NCBI GenBank assembly: GCA_963785255.1
Contig: CAWAUR010000014.1
Location: 434,001-498,000, forward strand
DNA from: Bog-159 sp963785255
GTDB taxonomy: Bacteria > Acidobacteriota > Terriglobia > Bryobacterales > Bryobacteraceae
Direction of reading: 5' to 3'
Length of the DNA: 64,000 nucleotides
Shown here: piece after piece, positions 24,855-34,739 of the stretch
How the letters are laid out: every line of letters starts with the position of its first letter
How positions within the stretch are numbered: position 1 is the first letter of the stretch
Translations under genes and position numbers: made by a program
The notes under the pieces: generated by a model
What the model saw: only the letters and a program-made list of their open reading frames with translations
What the model was told of the DNA's origin: nothing
Database searches by the model: none

Positions 24855-27517
24855 CGATCCCGCTGCAGGATCTCGAAGATATCTTCGACGAGTTGTGTCC
24901 GCTGGACGACGATGGCCGGCGGGCCCTGCTCGACGCAAAATGCGTCAACAATCCGGATCTGCGCCGCGAGGCCGAGCGCCTGGTGCGCGCCTACGACCAG
25001 GAGCGCGCCGCCAACCTGGAAGCCCGCGCGGCCACTGCGGGACGCCGCTTCGGACCCTGGAAAACCGTCCACTTGCTGGGACGTGGCGGCATGGGCGAAG
25101 TCTGGCTCGCGGAACGCGCCGATGGCCAGCATGAGCAGCAGGCGGCCATCAAGATTCTCTCACCCTATCTGGCCGCCTCCGACGCGCTGAACCGTTTCCG
25201 CCGCGAGCGCCAGTTGCTGGCGCGGCTGGAGCATCCCAACATCGCCCGCTTGCTGGATGGCGGCATGAGTCCGCACGGCGAGCCCTACCTGGTGATGGAG
25301 TATGTCGAAGGCATCCGGCTCGACCGCTATTGCCAGGAGAATAAGCTTCCCATCCGCGCCCGGCTGGAGTTGATGCTCAAGGTTTGCGCCGCCGTGAATG
25401 CCGCGCACCGCTACCTGATTGTGCATCGCGACCTCAAACCCGGCAACATCCTGGTAACCAAAGAGGGCGAACCCAAGCTGCTCGACTTCGGCGTCGCCAA
25501 GGTGCTGGGGGGGGACGCCATGCTGGAGCATACCGCGACCACCAATCTGTTCCTCACTCCCATGTACGCCGGCCCGGAGATCCTGCGTGGCGAGCCGGCT
25601 ACCGCGGCCAGCGATGTGTACTCGCTGGGAGTTGTGCTCTACGAGCTTCTGGCGGGGCGTCGTCCTTTTGAGGCGTCGAAAACGAACCCAGCCGGACTGC
25701 TGCAGGCGGTGACGCAAAGGGATCCGCCGCCTCCTGGAGTGGATCGCGATCTGGATAGCATTACGCTTAAGGCGCTGGCGCGGGATCCGGATGAGCGCTA
25801 CGGCTCGGCCGCGCAGTTCGCCGACGATATCCGCAATTATCTGGATGGGCTGCCGGTATCCGCGGTGGGACGGAGCCGCCTGTATGTGGCGCGCAAATTC
25901 GTGGGGCGCAATCGGCTGGCAGTAGCGGCTGCCGGCGTGCTTTTGCTCTCGATGGCCGCCGGCCTGGCAGGAACGCTCTGGCAGGCGCGCGCGGCGCGGC
26001 AGGAGCGGGCCAACGCCGAGCAACGCTTCAACGACGCGCATAAGCTGGCCAATTATCTGCTTTTCGAACTCTACGATGCGGTCGCCAAGCTGCCCGGTAC
26101 GCTGCCCGTGCGAGCGGATATGGCGCGCCGCGCGCTGGAATATCTCGATCGCCTCTCCGCCATCAAAAGCGACGATCCGGCTATGCGCGAGGAATTGGCC
26201 GAAGGGTACCTGAAGCTGGGTACTGTCTTCGGCCGCCGTCTGGGCCTCGGCGACCGTCTCGGCGATACGGCGCAGGCGATTGCGATCGACCGCAAGGGCC
26301 TGGCGATCGCCGACTCCCTGGTGCGTGAACAGCCCGGCCATATCGAAGCGCGCCGCACCCAAGCTTCCCTGCAGGAGCAGCTTGGCGCCGCGCTTTCGAC
26401 CACTGGACAGTACAACGAAGCGTTCGTTTGGCTGCGCAAAGCGGCCGAGGCGTTCGATGCCATCGCGGCCGCCCATCCAAACGATGTGCGCAGCCTGCGC
26501 GACTCGGGCTCGGCTTGGCATACCTACGGTAAGCAACTGAGCGACGCCAGCGGCTATGTTACGTTCGATACGGACAAGGCGCGCGCGTGCCTGCAAAAAT
26601 CCGTGGCCGCGTTCGAGGCCGCGCTGCGTATCGATCCCGCAAATGCGCAGGCGCTCCAGTTACTGGCCGTCACCTATGAGTCGGTAGGCCGCATCGATTC
26701 CATGCTCAGTCCCAGTCAAGGCATCCAGGACTACACTGCCGCGCTGAATCAACTCGCCCGGCTGCCGGCGGCGGACCAACAAACGGTCGACGTGCGGCAG
26801 TTACGTGCGATGGGCCTGGCCAACGTGGGCTGGGACGAAGGCCAGTTGAACGATTTCAACGCCGCCCTGGCCAGCCTGGAAGAAGCCCGTGCGGTGCTCG
26901 ATGAATTGGCTGCGGCCGATCCGGAGAATGTGGGCGCCGCTTACCGGCGCGTGGATTGTTATCGCTCGCTGGGGCTGATTCACGGCTATGCCGGCCATAA
27001 GGCCGAATCGCTGGAGAATTTACGTAAAGCCGTGGAGATCCTGGATTGGATGCTGCCGCGCGATACCGCCAACGCCATCTATCCGCTGCTGCGCGCGGAG
27101 CTTTCGGGGCGCGTGGCCAATCTATTGGTGGATGCGAAACAGGAATCCGAAGCGCTGCCCTATGCCGAATCGAGCGTGGCGTATTTCCGCCGGATCGCGG
27201 AAAGCTCCAACGCCTCGGCGCAGCAATTGATCGAGGCCGTGAGAGCCGTGGCGGAGACCGCTGTCAAACCGTTGCGCGATTATCCGGCCGCGTTGCGCTA
27301 TGCCCAGCGCGCCGATCAGGTAGCGCAAGGCAAAAATCCCGCGGCCCTGGGATATCTGGCGGAAGCTTATTCGCTGAACAACGATTATGGCAAGGCGCTG
27401 GATGCCGCCGAACGGGGATTGGCGATCACACCGCCCACCAAGTCCGGCGAGTCCCCATCCAAGCTGCGCGGCTGGCTGGAGGACGAAGTGAAAGAATATC
27501 GCGCAAAGGTGCGGTAG
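24851..27517 (+). CDS. Membrane Ser/Thr protein kinase with TPR sensor region
   Basis: 888 residues. The Hanks-type kinase domain (about 68-335) has Gly loop GRGGMGEV (77-84), ATP-binding Lys101 in AAIKIL, catalytic loop VHRDLKPGN (191-199) and DFG at 212-214, all intact. One membrane segment lies at about 354-377 (RLAVAAAGVLLLSMAAGLAG). The extracytoplasmic ~500 residues are helical TPR-like repeats (for example QLGAALSTTGQYNEAFVWLR). Residues 1-60 form a small helical region. Expected to sense signals outside the membrane and phosphorylate cytoplasmic targets, plausibly the coupled ECF sigma factor's pathway. Confidence 0.95.
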   Translation: MTIPLQDLEDIFDELCPLDDDGRRALLDAKCVNNPDLRREAERLVRAYDQERAANLEARAATAGRRFGPWKTVHLLGRGGMGEVWLAERADGQHEQQAAIKILSPYLAASDALNRFRRERQLLARLEHPNIARLLDGGMSPHGEPYLVMEYVEGIRLDRYCQENKLPIRARLELMLKVCAAVNAAHRYLIVHRDLKPGNILVTKEGEPKLLDFGVAKVLGGDAMLEHTATTNLFLTPMYAGPEILRGEPATAASDVYSLGVVLYELLAGRRPFEASKTNPAGLLQAVTQRDPPPPGVDRDLDSITLKALARDPDERYGSAAQFADDIRNYLDGLPVSAVGRSRLYVARKFVGRNRLAVAAAGVLLLSMAAGLAGTLWQARAARQERANAEQRFNDAHKLANYLLFELYDAVAKLPGTLPVRADMARRALEYLDRLSAIKSDDPAMREELAEGYLKLGTVFGRRLGLGDRLGDTAQAIAIDRKGLAIADSLVREQPGHIEARRTQASLQEQLGAALSTTGQYNEAFVWLRKAAEAFDAIAAAHPNDVRSLRDSGSAWHTYGKQLSDASGYVTFDTDKARACLQKSVAAFEAALRIDPANAQALQLLAVTYESVGRIDSMLSPSQGIQDYTAALNQLARLPAADQQTVDVRQLRAMGLANVGWDEGQLNDFNAALASLEEARAVLDELAAADPENVGAAYRRVDCYRSLGLIHGYAGHKAESLENLRKAVEILDWMLPRDTANAIYPLLRAELSGRVANLLVDAKQESEALPYAESSVAYFRRIAESSNASAQQLIEAVRAVAETAVKPLRDYPAALRYAQRADQVAQGKNPAALGYLAEAYSLNNDYGKALDAAERGLAITPPTKSGESPSKLRGWLEDEVKEYRAKVR

Positions 27518-27538
27518 GACAGGTCTCCTGGCCTGTCC
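27517..27538. terminator. Hairpin between convergent genes
   Basis: GGACAGG (27517-27523) pairs with CCTGTCC (27532-27538), directly at the kinase gene's stop and before the end of the convergent TonB-lectin gene. It lacks a U-tract. A near-identical hairpin occurs at 41856-41877, also between convergent genes. Confidence 0.45.
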
Positions 27539-27562
27539 AGAGCCGGCTGGAAAGCCGTCGAG

Positions 27563-29647
27563 TCACTTCAGCCTGAAGTTCACCTGGATAGTAACCGCCA
27601 CCACTACCGGTTGGCCATCCTTATAACCTGGCCTGAACTTCCACTGTTCGGCGGCTTTAACGGCCTCCTCGTCGAGACCAAGTCCCAGGCTACGTACGAC
27701 CTGTATGTTGCGTGCACGGCCGTTCGTGTCTACCTCCGCATGAAGCACGACTGTACCTTGCAGCTTCGCGTGCCGGGCCTCCTCGGTGTAGAACGGGTCC
27801 ACCGTTTGGAGCACCGTGGGCGCCGTAACGCCTCCCCCGACCCGGAAGATTCCGTCGGCCGGCGGCGAGGCTTGCGGCACATTCCACTGCTGGTGCAGAC
27901 TGCCGTCGCACGCCGCGAGCATCAAAGCAGTGGTGTCCGCTGAACCGCCGCCGGCATCCAGGCACATCCCATCGCGCCTGTCTACGATCTCCCCTGTGTT
28001 TCGCACTTCCCAGCGCTGAGTTTCCCCGCCGTTGCAAGTGACTTGTTCCACCGCGGCGCCGCCTGCCGCGCCAGGATCTCCAAGGTCCAGACACTTGCGG
28101 CTGTTCGCACTTACAATTTGACCGGTCACGCGGATTTCCCACTGTTGATCGGGGCCGCCATGGCAAGCGAACTGTTGCACCATGGCCTCATCCGCGGTAC
28201 TGCCGCCGCGCACGTCCAGGCACTTACCGGTGCTCTTGCTCACGATCGACGAACCGGATTGGACGCTAGTGGAGTCCGTGCCGCCCAAGGTAAAGTTGAC
28301 ATCGATCTCGGTGACTACTTCGACGAACTCACCATTTACCTGCGTCGGCGTGTAGACCCATTGCTTGACTGCCTCCAAGGCCGCGGGAATCAGTAATGGA
28401 TGACCCTCGACGACCGTCAGATTCTGCACCGTGCCGTCCTTGCCGATGATCGCGTTCAGCTTCACCGTACCGGTGAGGCGCGCCTGTTTGGCCAAGGGCG
28501 GATAAACGGGCTTGGGTTGGCGAATCAGCTTGGCCTGCTGGATATATCCCCCGACCCTGACACGATCTGGCGTGTGGGGCACATTAGCTCCTGCAGGCGG
28601 TGGTGGAGGCGGAGGCGCGGCCGTGGGCACCGACCCGATGATGCCGCCGATCACACCGCCGGTCATCCCGGCGCTGCCAGGGGGGGCAACGATAGTGGGC
28701 TCCATGGGAAGCAGCTTCGGAGCAGAGCTTTGAAACCACTGGCGCATCCTCTCCGCGGACACCGTCTGGTAGTCCTTGGGTATCTCGAAAAACGATGGAT
28801 CGACCGGTGCGTCTGAAAGCTCCGTGACTACCTGGTCGAGCTGAAGCAGCGGAGCGTCCGGATCGAGGTCTGGCGGATTCTTCCCGGTACGCTCGGCCAT
28901 TTTGCGCGCCGTGAGTACGATCGAGGGGGCGTAGAACTCCGCGTGTACCCGCAAGATGATGGGTGGTTGCCGAAACACGTCTATAACGCTGGAATCCATT
29001 CCGGGCAGTTGGCCGAGAGTTGTGTTCAGGATCGAAGCGATGTCCGGATCCCGGCTCCATGCATCTGTGAATTCGCGTATCGCCGGGACGCGCGGCGTTT
29101 CCGCCCGCGCGGCGCTCCAGATGCGCCAATCAAATGTTATGGTCCGGTCTCTCTCCGAAAAGTCGCCCGGTGTCGTGAGTACCCAAGACAAAGTAACCTC
29201 GCGCTCTTCCGCCTGTACCCCTTGAATTATATCCGTGCGGCCCGTCATGCGGGACTCGATCTGGGGCTTTAGGTTGGCGGTGGGCCACAACCGGGCGTTC
29301 GGCATGGCGGCTTCCAGCAAACCGGCGAATTCCGCGAACGGCATTCGAGCGATAGCCTTATGTTTGGAATCGATGAAAGTGAACTCACTCTTCTCGAAAT
29401 CGAAAATGCAAGTGTGACCGTTGAATCCGCTTACGATCAGGTGGCCTTTCAAGCGCATCACGTTGGAAGGCTGCGCGAACAGGCGATCGAAGGCCTTCAG
29501 GCCGGGCTCCAGGAATGCGGGGAGTCCCTCGGCGTGCCTGAAGTGGGTTTCGTAACGGATGGTGGCGTCCGCCAGCAGCTTGGGAGTCGTGGCCGCACTC
29601 AACGTCAGCAATAGCAGCGCGCGTCGGTACAGCCGGCCAGTCAACAT
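27563..29647 (-). CDS. TonB-domain / ricin-type lectin / TonB-domain secreted protein
   Basis: 694 residues. The N-terminal signal segment (RRALLLLTLSAATTPKLLA) is followed by a ~300-residue domain of unknown fold and a Pro-rich linker. A first TonB C-terminal-like domain (about 370-445; YPPLAKQARLTGTVKLNAII, ALEAVKQWVYTPTQVNGEFV) precedes a ricin B-type beta-trefoil (about 455-590). The latter has three QxW-type repeats: DQQWEIRVTGQIVSANSRKC, TQRWEVRNTGEIVDRRDGMC, HQQWNV. A second TonB-like domain ends the protein (about 600-694; DPFYTEEARHAKLQGTVVLH, WKFRPGYKDGQPVVV). TonB C-domains on soluble secreted proteins are common in acidobacteria; the lectin between two of them is unusual. A periplasmic or surface sugar-binding role is inferred. 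Confidence 0.8.
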   Translation of the reverse strand: MLTGRLYRRALLLLTLSAATTPKLLADATIRYETHFRHAEGLPAFLEPGLKAFDRLFAQPSNVMRLKGHLIVSGFNGHTCIFDFEKSEFTFIDSKHKAIARMPFAEFAGLLEAAMPNARLWPTANLKPQIESRMTGRTDIIQGVQAEEREVTLSWVLTTPGDFSERDRTITFDWRIWSAARAETPRVPAIREFTDAWSRDPDIASILNTTLGQLPGMDSSVIDVFRQPPIILRVHAEFYAPSIVLTARKMAERTGKNPPDLDPDAPLLQLDQVVTELSDAPVDPSFFEIPKDYQTVSAERMRQWFQSSAPKLLPMEPTIVAPPGSAGMTGGVIGGIIGSVPTAAPPPPPPPAGANVPHTPDRVRVGGYIQQAKLIRQPKPVYPPLAKQARLTGTVKLNAIIGKDGTVQNLTVVEGHPLLIPAALEAVKQWVYTPTQVNGEFVEVVTEIDVNFTLGGTDSTSVQSGSSIVSKSTGKCLDVRGGSTADEAMVQQFACHGGPDQQWEIRVTGQIVSANSRKCLDLGDPGAAGGAAVEQVTCNGGETQRWEVRNTGEIVDRRDGMCLDAGGGSADTTALMLAACDGSLHQQWNVPQASPPADGIFRVGGGVTAPTVLQTVDPFYTEEARHAKLQGTVVLHAEVDTNGRARNIQVVRSLGLGLDEEAVKAAEQWKFRPGYKDGQPVVVAVTIQVNFRLK

Positions 29648-29689
29648 ATTAGGGATATTGTACGCCCGCGGACAAATATAAGAAAGTCA

Positions 29690-30109
29690 GTGACAAGTCC
29701 GGCGCATATTTATCTCATTACCCGTCAACATCCCGCCGCTATTCCTCAGCTTGTTCCTTGCGCCGCGAAGTTACCCTCAGGTGTGAAACGACCATCCGCC
29801 TCCGCCACGCAGCGACTGCGAGAGTTCGCCGCCGAGTTCGACCGCCTGAGCATCCTGGCCCTGGCCGCCGGCAAAGAGTTTAACGACGAACTGACATTCA
29901 TACTGAACCACGCCGCCACTTCGCTTGACACGCTTGGCCCCGATCATCCCGCGCGCGGCGAACTGGTGGAATTAACAAACGCCGCCATGCGCTGCGCGGA
30001 AACCACGCGCTGCCTCTTGATGCTGACCGAGCGCGCCCGCGCCGCAGTCCGGCAGGGTAAAGTGAAAGCAGGCCATGCGCATTCTGGGAATCGAGAGCTC
30101 GTGCGATGA
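29690..30109 (+). CDS. Small helical protein resembling a histidine-kinase dimerisation domain
   Basis: 139 residues. The central part (FNDELTFILNHAATSLDTLG, ELVELTNAAMRCAETTRCLL) is a two-helix pattern like the dimerisation/phosphoacceptor helices of sensor kinases, but no ATPase domain follows. The N-terminal start is uncertain: GTG 29690 is listed, while GTG 29783 gives a 108-residue protein. Its end overlaps the start of tsaD by 35 bases. Function unknown; it may be an orphan dimerisation module. Confidence 0.5.
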   Translation: MTSPAHIYLITRQHPAAIPQLVPCAAKLPSGVKRPSASATQRLREFAAEFDRLSILALAAGKEFNDELTFILNHAATSLDTLGPDHPARGELVELTNAAMRCAETTRCLLMLTERARAAVRQGKVKAGHAHSGNRELVR

Positions 30110-31154
30110 AACCGCCGCCGCGGTCGTGGAGGATGGCGCCGCGATCCTTTCGTCGGTGGTGGCTTCGCAACTGGAGACGCACGCCCGCTATGGCGGCGTG
30201 GTGCCGGAGTTAGCTTCACGCGAGCATCTGCGCGCTATCGTGCCCGTAACGCGAGAGGCGCTCGAACGCGCGGGGACCTCGCTTGCGGATCTATCCGCGA
30301 TCGCAGTCACCGCCGGGCCGGGCTTGGTTGGATCGCTGCTGGTGGGCGTCACTTACGCCAAGGCTTTGTGTTTCGCGCGCGGCATCCCACTCATCGGCGT
30401 CAATCACATCGAAGGACACATTCACGCGGTGGTGCTTGAATCCGCGCGCGACGGCCATCCGGTGGAATATCCGGCGCTGGCGCTGGTGGTCAGCGGCGGC
30501 CATACGCATCTTTTTGAAGTGCGCGAAGGTTTCCGCTACCGCCTGCTCGGCAAGACGCGCGACGATGCGGCCGGCGAGGCTTTCGACAAGGTTGCCAAGC
30601 TGCTCGGGTTCGGTTATCCCGGCGGACCGGTGATCGACCAGTTGGCGCCTTATGGAGATCCTCGCGCCGTGCGATTCACGCTGGCCCGCATGAAAGGCAA
30701 TGCGCTCGATTTCAGCTTCAGCGGACTAAAGACGGCGGTTTTGCGATGGGTGGAGAGTCACGATCTGGCGGCCGAGATCGAAGCGCGGCGCGCTCTGTTG
30801 CGCGCCCGGCCGAAGCCCACTACTGAAGAATGGCTGGCCGTCACGCCCAAAATCACCCGCGACTTACTGGCATCGTTCCAGCGCACCGTGATCGAGGAAC
30901 TGCTGCGCCGCGCCGCGGCCTCCGCGGAAAGCATCGGTGCGCGAACGTTGATCGTTTCCGGAGGCGTGGCTTGTAACTCGGGTCTACGCGCCGCCGCCAG
31001 AGACGCGCACTTACCATATCCCGTCCTGTTCCCGTCGCCCGCGCTCTCCACCGATAACGCCGCCATGATCGCCGCCGCCGCCTTCCCTCGCCTCACACGG
31101 GGCGACTTTGACGATCTGACTCTGCCCGCCCGCGCTAACTTAGCGCTCGCATAA
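30075..31154 (+). CDS. tsaD: tRNA N6-threonylcarbamoyladenosine transferase TsaD
   Basis: 359 residues. It transfers the threonylcarbamoyl group onto A37 of tRNAs reading ANN codons, together with TsaB and TsaE in the cytoplasm. Seen motifs: N-terminal ILGIESSCDETAAAVVEDG, metal-binding HIEGHIHAVVLE, LALVVSGGHTHL, DDAAGEAFDKVAKLLGFGYPGG, FSFSGLKTAVL and the C-terminal VSGGVACNSGLR. All residues typical of the family are present. ATG 30075 fits the conserved N-terminus. It ends seven bases before a long inverted repeat. Confidence 0.97.
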   Translation: MRILGIESSCDETAAAVVEDGAAILSSVVASQLETHARYGGVVPELASREHLRAIVPVTREALERAGTSLADLSAIAVTAGPGLVGSLLVGVTYAKALCFARGIPLIGVNHIEGHIHAVVLESARDGHPVEYPALALVVSGGHTHLFEVREGFRYRLLGKTRDDAAGEAFDKVAKLLGFGYPGGPVIDQLAPYGDPRAVRFTLARMKGNALDFSFSGLKTAVLRWVESHDLAAEIEARRALLRARPKPTTEEWLAVTPKITRDLLASFQRTVIEELLRRAAASAESIGARTLIVSGGVACNSGLRAAARDAHLPYPVLFPSPALSTDNAAMIAAAAFPRLTRGDFDDLTLPARANLALA

Positions 31155-31160
31155 AAAAGA

Positions 31161-31240
31161 TTAGCCACAGATGCACACAGATTCACACAGATAAGAAGAA
31201 CGGGTCTTATCCGTGTGCATCTGTGTGCATCTGTGGCTAA
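31161..31240. repeat. Long inverted repeat (TTAGCCACAGATGCACACAG type)
   Basis: 35-base arms (31161-31195 and 31206-31240) with two mismatches around a 10-base loop. It lies between the convergent tsaD and phosphoesterase genes. Words of this type (AGCCACAGAT...CACAGAT) recur between genes in many environmental genomes as dispersed palindromes; it may also end transcription from both sides. Confidence 0.85.
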
Positions 31241-31252
31241 ATTGCTGTTGTT

Positions 31253-33343
31253 TTACTTTCCGAAATCGAACAGGTCGAATAAGTCGCCGATGGCCGGGGT
31301 GTTCCCCGGGACATACGGCGTCGCGCCCGTCGTGGGATCGGGAAGGTTATCGCGGCTGCGGCCCGTGATGGCCGGCAGCTTCCAGTTCCGCTCGATGAAC
31401 TTAACCACCGACACGTGATCGGAATATACGTGGGAGATGTGGCCCGCTTTGGTGTGCGTCGAGACGCAGATCAGAGGGATGCGCGTGCCATCGCCGAAGT
31501 AATCGACTGGCTGCACGTAGCCCGAGTCGTAGTAGCCGCCGCCCTCGTCGAAGGTGATGAAGATCGCCGTGTTGCCGGCCAACGTGGGGCTATTCTCCAC
31601 GGCGTCCACGATCTTCTGCACGAAGCCTTCGAATAAGTCGATCTTCGACGAAGCCGGATGCCCATCCACCCAGCCGCTCGGCTTTACATACGAAACCGCC
31701 GGCAACGTGCCCGCTGCAATCGCGGAGTAGAGATTCTCCGTATCTTGCAAATTCGCGCGCAGCGTGGAGTTGGTCATCACGTAGCTCGTATATTGAAACG
31801 GGTTGCAGATGTTACAGTACTGATCGCTGGTTGGTCCGACGGCGCCGTAATTCTTTTGATAGGGATCGCTGAGATACTCGTTCCACTGGTCGCCGTAATA
31901 CGCCCAGGAAACTTTGTGTTCGGTGAGAATGTTGGCAAGACTCCGCTGGTTCGTAGGCGGAATCGTGAACGGCGTGTTTGCCGAGTTGGTGTTAGTGTAT
32001 GCATTGGTGCCGTCGCCAAAGTAACCGGGATTGTAGTTGTTCAGGATGTAGTAATGACCTGGTTGGCAATTGGGAGCGATCGGCTTAGTTAGTGCCGCCA
32101 GGTAGCTGACGATAGGTCCGACGCCGGGCTGCGTGACGTCCGCGCACTCGCTATAGGATCCTCCGCCGTAGACGCCCGTGGAGCCGCCGCTGCTGCCGAA
32201 GCCGCCGTAACCGTCCTCGGTGTACCAGTTGTTCGTGCCGGGTTGCGGGTTGGGATTCTCGATTTCATTCACCGGCCCGCCCGCGAACGTCGTCTGGTTT
32301 TCTGGCGGAACGGCCGCGTTGAAGTTGGAATTCTCGAAATAGATCGCGTCGGCAAAGCCCAGCATAATGTGGTTTGCGCCGGTGCCGCCCATCACCGCCT
32401 GGTGATAGTTATCGCTCATCGCATAAGTATCGGCCAGATAGGTAAGATACGGGGCGTCGCCGTTCTGCACATTGTAGAAACCCATGGATGTGGAGCCTTC
32501 ACCGGTAGTGACTGCGCCGGGCGCGTAAGTCGTGCTGAAATTGGACGGCTGCGGTGCGCCGTTGTCGCCGGCGCCTATGGTGGTCTCGACCCACGGGAAC
32601 AGATCGGCCAGGCATCCGCTGGGATTGCTGGTAGTAGCATACGAAACGCCGCAGTCCTCCTGTTGCCACATCTGGTAGAAACGGTGCACAGGACTGTTGG
32701 CGTATGAGTCGTACGGGAACATATCCGTGGTGTAGGTGTTGGTAAGTTGGAAGGGACCCGGCATCAATGTGGAGTACGGCGCCGATTGGCTGACGCCCGT
32801 GATGCGCGAATCCGGCGTTTTATTGGTTAAGCCGGTGCCGCCACTCAGCATGAAGGGATAGAACTCGATCGGCAGGCCGTTCTCGGAAGTCTCCGCGTCT
32901 TCCAGGGTGCAAACGCCGTTATCGGTGCAAACGTTGCTTGGGCCGCCCGCCAGTGGCGCGGGTAGCGCAGGATACAAGCTCTTGTTCGAAGGACTCGGAT
33001 CGTAGTCCGGGTTGCTCGTAACATCGGCCGAATACTGCGCCGCCAGGGAATAATTCGGACCCGGCGAACCGTCGGCGTTAATGATCCCCTTGGAAAAAAG
33101 GTTATCGACCGTTTCGCCCTTTGTTTTCGGAACGTAGGTCGCGAAAATGTGATCGAACGTACGATTCTCTCCGATAATCAGAATCACATGTTTGATGGGC
33201 GAAGTGGTTTCGGGATCCACGGTTTGGGAAGTCGCGTCCGCCGCGAGCAACGCACTCCCCACGCTGATCTGCCATATTGCTACCAGCATGGCGCCGGCGC
33301 GCAGGCAATCCGTGGTCTGATCTCTGAATTGCTGAAACGTCAT
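31253..33343 (-). CDS. Secreted phosphoesterase (phospholipase C/acid phosphatase family)
   Basis: 696 residues of the alkaline-phosphatase-superfamily phosphoesterase family (PF04185 type). The metal/nucleophile motif is HVILIIGENRTFDHIFATYV (about residue 53). The later metal-binding segments FITFDEGGGYYDS and GTRIPLICVSTHTKAGHISH close to SDHVSVVKFIERNW are also intact. The N-terminus has a hydrophobic export segment (LRAGAMLVAIWQISVGSALL). Predicted to hydrolyse phosphate esters (phospholipid or other) outside the cytoplasm. Distinguishing phospholipase C from acid phosphatase is not possible from sequence alone. Confidence 0.88.
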   Translation of the reverse strand: MTFQQFRDQTTDCLRAGAMLVAIWQISVGSALLAADATSQTVDPETTSPIKHVILIIGENRTFDHIFATYVPKTKGETVDNLFSKGIINADGSPGPNYSLAAQYSADVTSNPDYDPSPSNKSLYPALPAPLAGGPSNVCTDNGVCTLEDAETSENGLPIEFYPFMLSGGTGLTNKTPDSRITGVSQSAPYSTLMPGPFQLTNTYTTDMFPYDSYANSPVHRFYQMWQQEDCGVSYATTSNPSGCLADLFPWVETTIGAGDNGAPQPSNFSTTYAPGAVTTGEGSTSMGFYNVQNGDAPYLTYLADTYAMSDNYHQAVMGGTGANHIMLGFADAIYFENSNFNAAVPPENQTTFAGGPVNEIENPNPQPGTNNWYTEDGYGGFGSSGGSTGVYGGGSYSECADVTQPGVGPIVSYLAALTKPIAPNCQPGHYYILNNYNPGYFGDGTNAYTNTNSANTPFTIPPTNQRSLANILTEHKVSWAYYGDQWNEYLSDPYQKNYGAVGPTSDQYCNICNPFQYTSYVMTNSTLRANLQDTENLYSAIAAGTLPAVSYVKPSGWVDGHPASSKIDLFEGFVQKIVDAVENSPTLAGNTAIFITFDEGGGYYDSGYVQPVDYFGDGTRIPLICVSTHTKAGHISHVYSDHVSVVKFIERNWKLPAITGRSRDNLPDPTTGATPYVPGNTPAIGDLFDLFDFGK

Positions 33344-33566
33344 GGTAAAAGCTCCTTTGGGTCATCGAGAGTGTGCTTGGAACTACTTGCACCAGGGTAT
33401 CGCGCGCGTGTTTTATATCCGGTGACGAATCGGTGAATCTTGGGTATCAAATCGCGCCGTTGGGGTTCGGGCAAACATTTTCCGGGGCGGAGTGTGAGGG
33501 ACCAGACAGTGGTAACGATTTCGCGGTGAAAGGCGTCCGCCTCGTTAGGGAGGAAGAAAGGGACAC

Positions 33567-34586
33567 TTGCCGCCACTCGACACGTTCGACTGCAAATCGA
33601 AACTCGCCGCTGTCTCCATTCTATTGGCGCTGGCTCTGTCGGCCGCCGGAACCGCGAATGCCGCCGCCGCCCTCTTCCTGGAAGAGCCTTTTGGCATGTT
33701 TGGTCACATGAATCCGACCGGTCACGCGGCTGTCTATCTGTCGCATGTCTGCGCCGCTACGCCGACCGTCTTGCGTGCGTGCCAGCCCGGCGAAAGCGGC
33801 GTAGTGATCAGCCGTTACCATCGCGTGGGCGGCTATGACTGGATCGCCATTCCGCTGATCCCTTACCTTTACGCGGTCGAGGAGCCCGAGCAGGCGCCGC
33901 TATATGTCAATGCGGAAATGGTGGCCAGCTTGCGCGATAACTATCGCCGGGGACACCTCGAACAGATCGCGCCGGATGCGCCCGGTGGCGGAACGCCAGA
34001 CGGCGAATGGATTCAACTCGTGGGCGCCGCCTATGACCGGAAGATACTCAGCTTCGAAATCGAAACCACCGAAGCACAGGACCTGCGCCTCATCCGAGCG
34101 CTCAATTCCGAAAAGAACAAGGCGCGTTTTAACCTGCTGTTTCAAAACTGCGCGGATTTTTCGCGCGGGATTCTCAACACTTACTATCCGCATGCCACGC
34201 ATCGCAGCCTGTTCGGCGATCAGGGAATTACCACGCCGAAGCAGGTGGCTAAGTCGCTGGTAAGTTACAGCAAACATCATACCGATCTGCAGTTTTCCTG
34301 CTTCGTAATTGCCCAGGTTCCCGGCACGATTCCGCGCAGCAGACCGGTCCGCGGGGTGTTCGAGGCGTTTCTGAAATCGAAGAAATATATGTTGCCGGTA
34401 GTAGCTCTGCATCCTATCGTGGCCGGCGGCATGGCCGTGGCGTATGTGACCATGGCGTGTTTCGATCCGCGCCGCCATTTTGCCAGCCATCTGGATAACG
34501 AGTCCCAGCCCACCGCCATCCTGGCGGACCTGCAGTCGAACGCCGGAAGGCGGGCGGCCGCCGGCGCGCCTCCGCCGACGCTTTAG
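33567..34586 (+). CDS. Secreted protein resembling a permuted NlpC/P60 (papain-like) hydrolase
   Basis: 339 residues with a signal peptide (LAAVSILLALALSAAGTANA). The pairing GHAAVYLSHVC (His, about residue 51) with FNLLFQNCADFSRGILNTYY (Cys, about 193) resembles circularly permuted NlpC/P60 or DUF4105-like enzymes, where His precedes the catalytic Cys. A C-terminal hydrophobic stretch (MLPVVALHPIVAGGMAVAYV) may anchor it. Possible action on cell-wall peptides or lipids; this is inferred from motif order only. Confidence 0.55.
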   Translation: MPPLDTFDCKSKLAAVSILLALALSAAGTANAAAALFLEEPFGMFGHMNPTGHAAVYLSHVCAATPTVLRACQPGESGVVISRYHRVGGYDWIAIPLIPYLYAVEEPEQAPLYVNAEMVASLRDNYRRGHLEQIAPDAPGGGTPDGEWIQLVGAAYDRKILSFEIETTEAQDLRLIRALNSEKNKARFNLLFQNCADFSRGILNTYYPHATHRSLFGDQGITTPKQVAKSLVSYSKHHTDLQFSCFVIAQVPGTIPRSRPVRGVFEAFLKSKKYMLPVVALHPIVAGGMAVAYVTMACFDPRRHFASHLDNESQPTAILADLQSNAGRRAAAGAPPPTL

Positions 34587-34739
34587 CATCGACGCTCCGT
34601 CGATGTAGGCGGCGAATCTCGCGTGATACGATAGGCCTTCTTAGCACCGCTAGACTCGCGATCCCGCACGATTAGCTGTGATCGGAGGCGTCATACTCCG
34701 TATAAGGTTCCGTACGCCGAGTCGTCTTACAGGTTAAGC

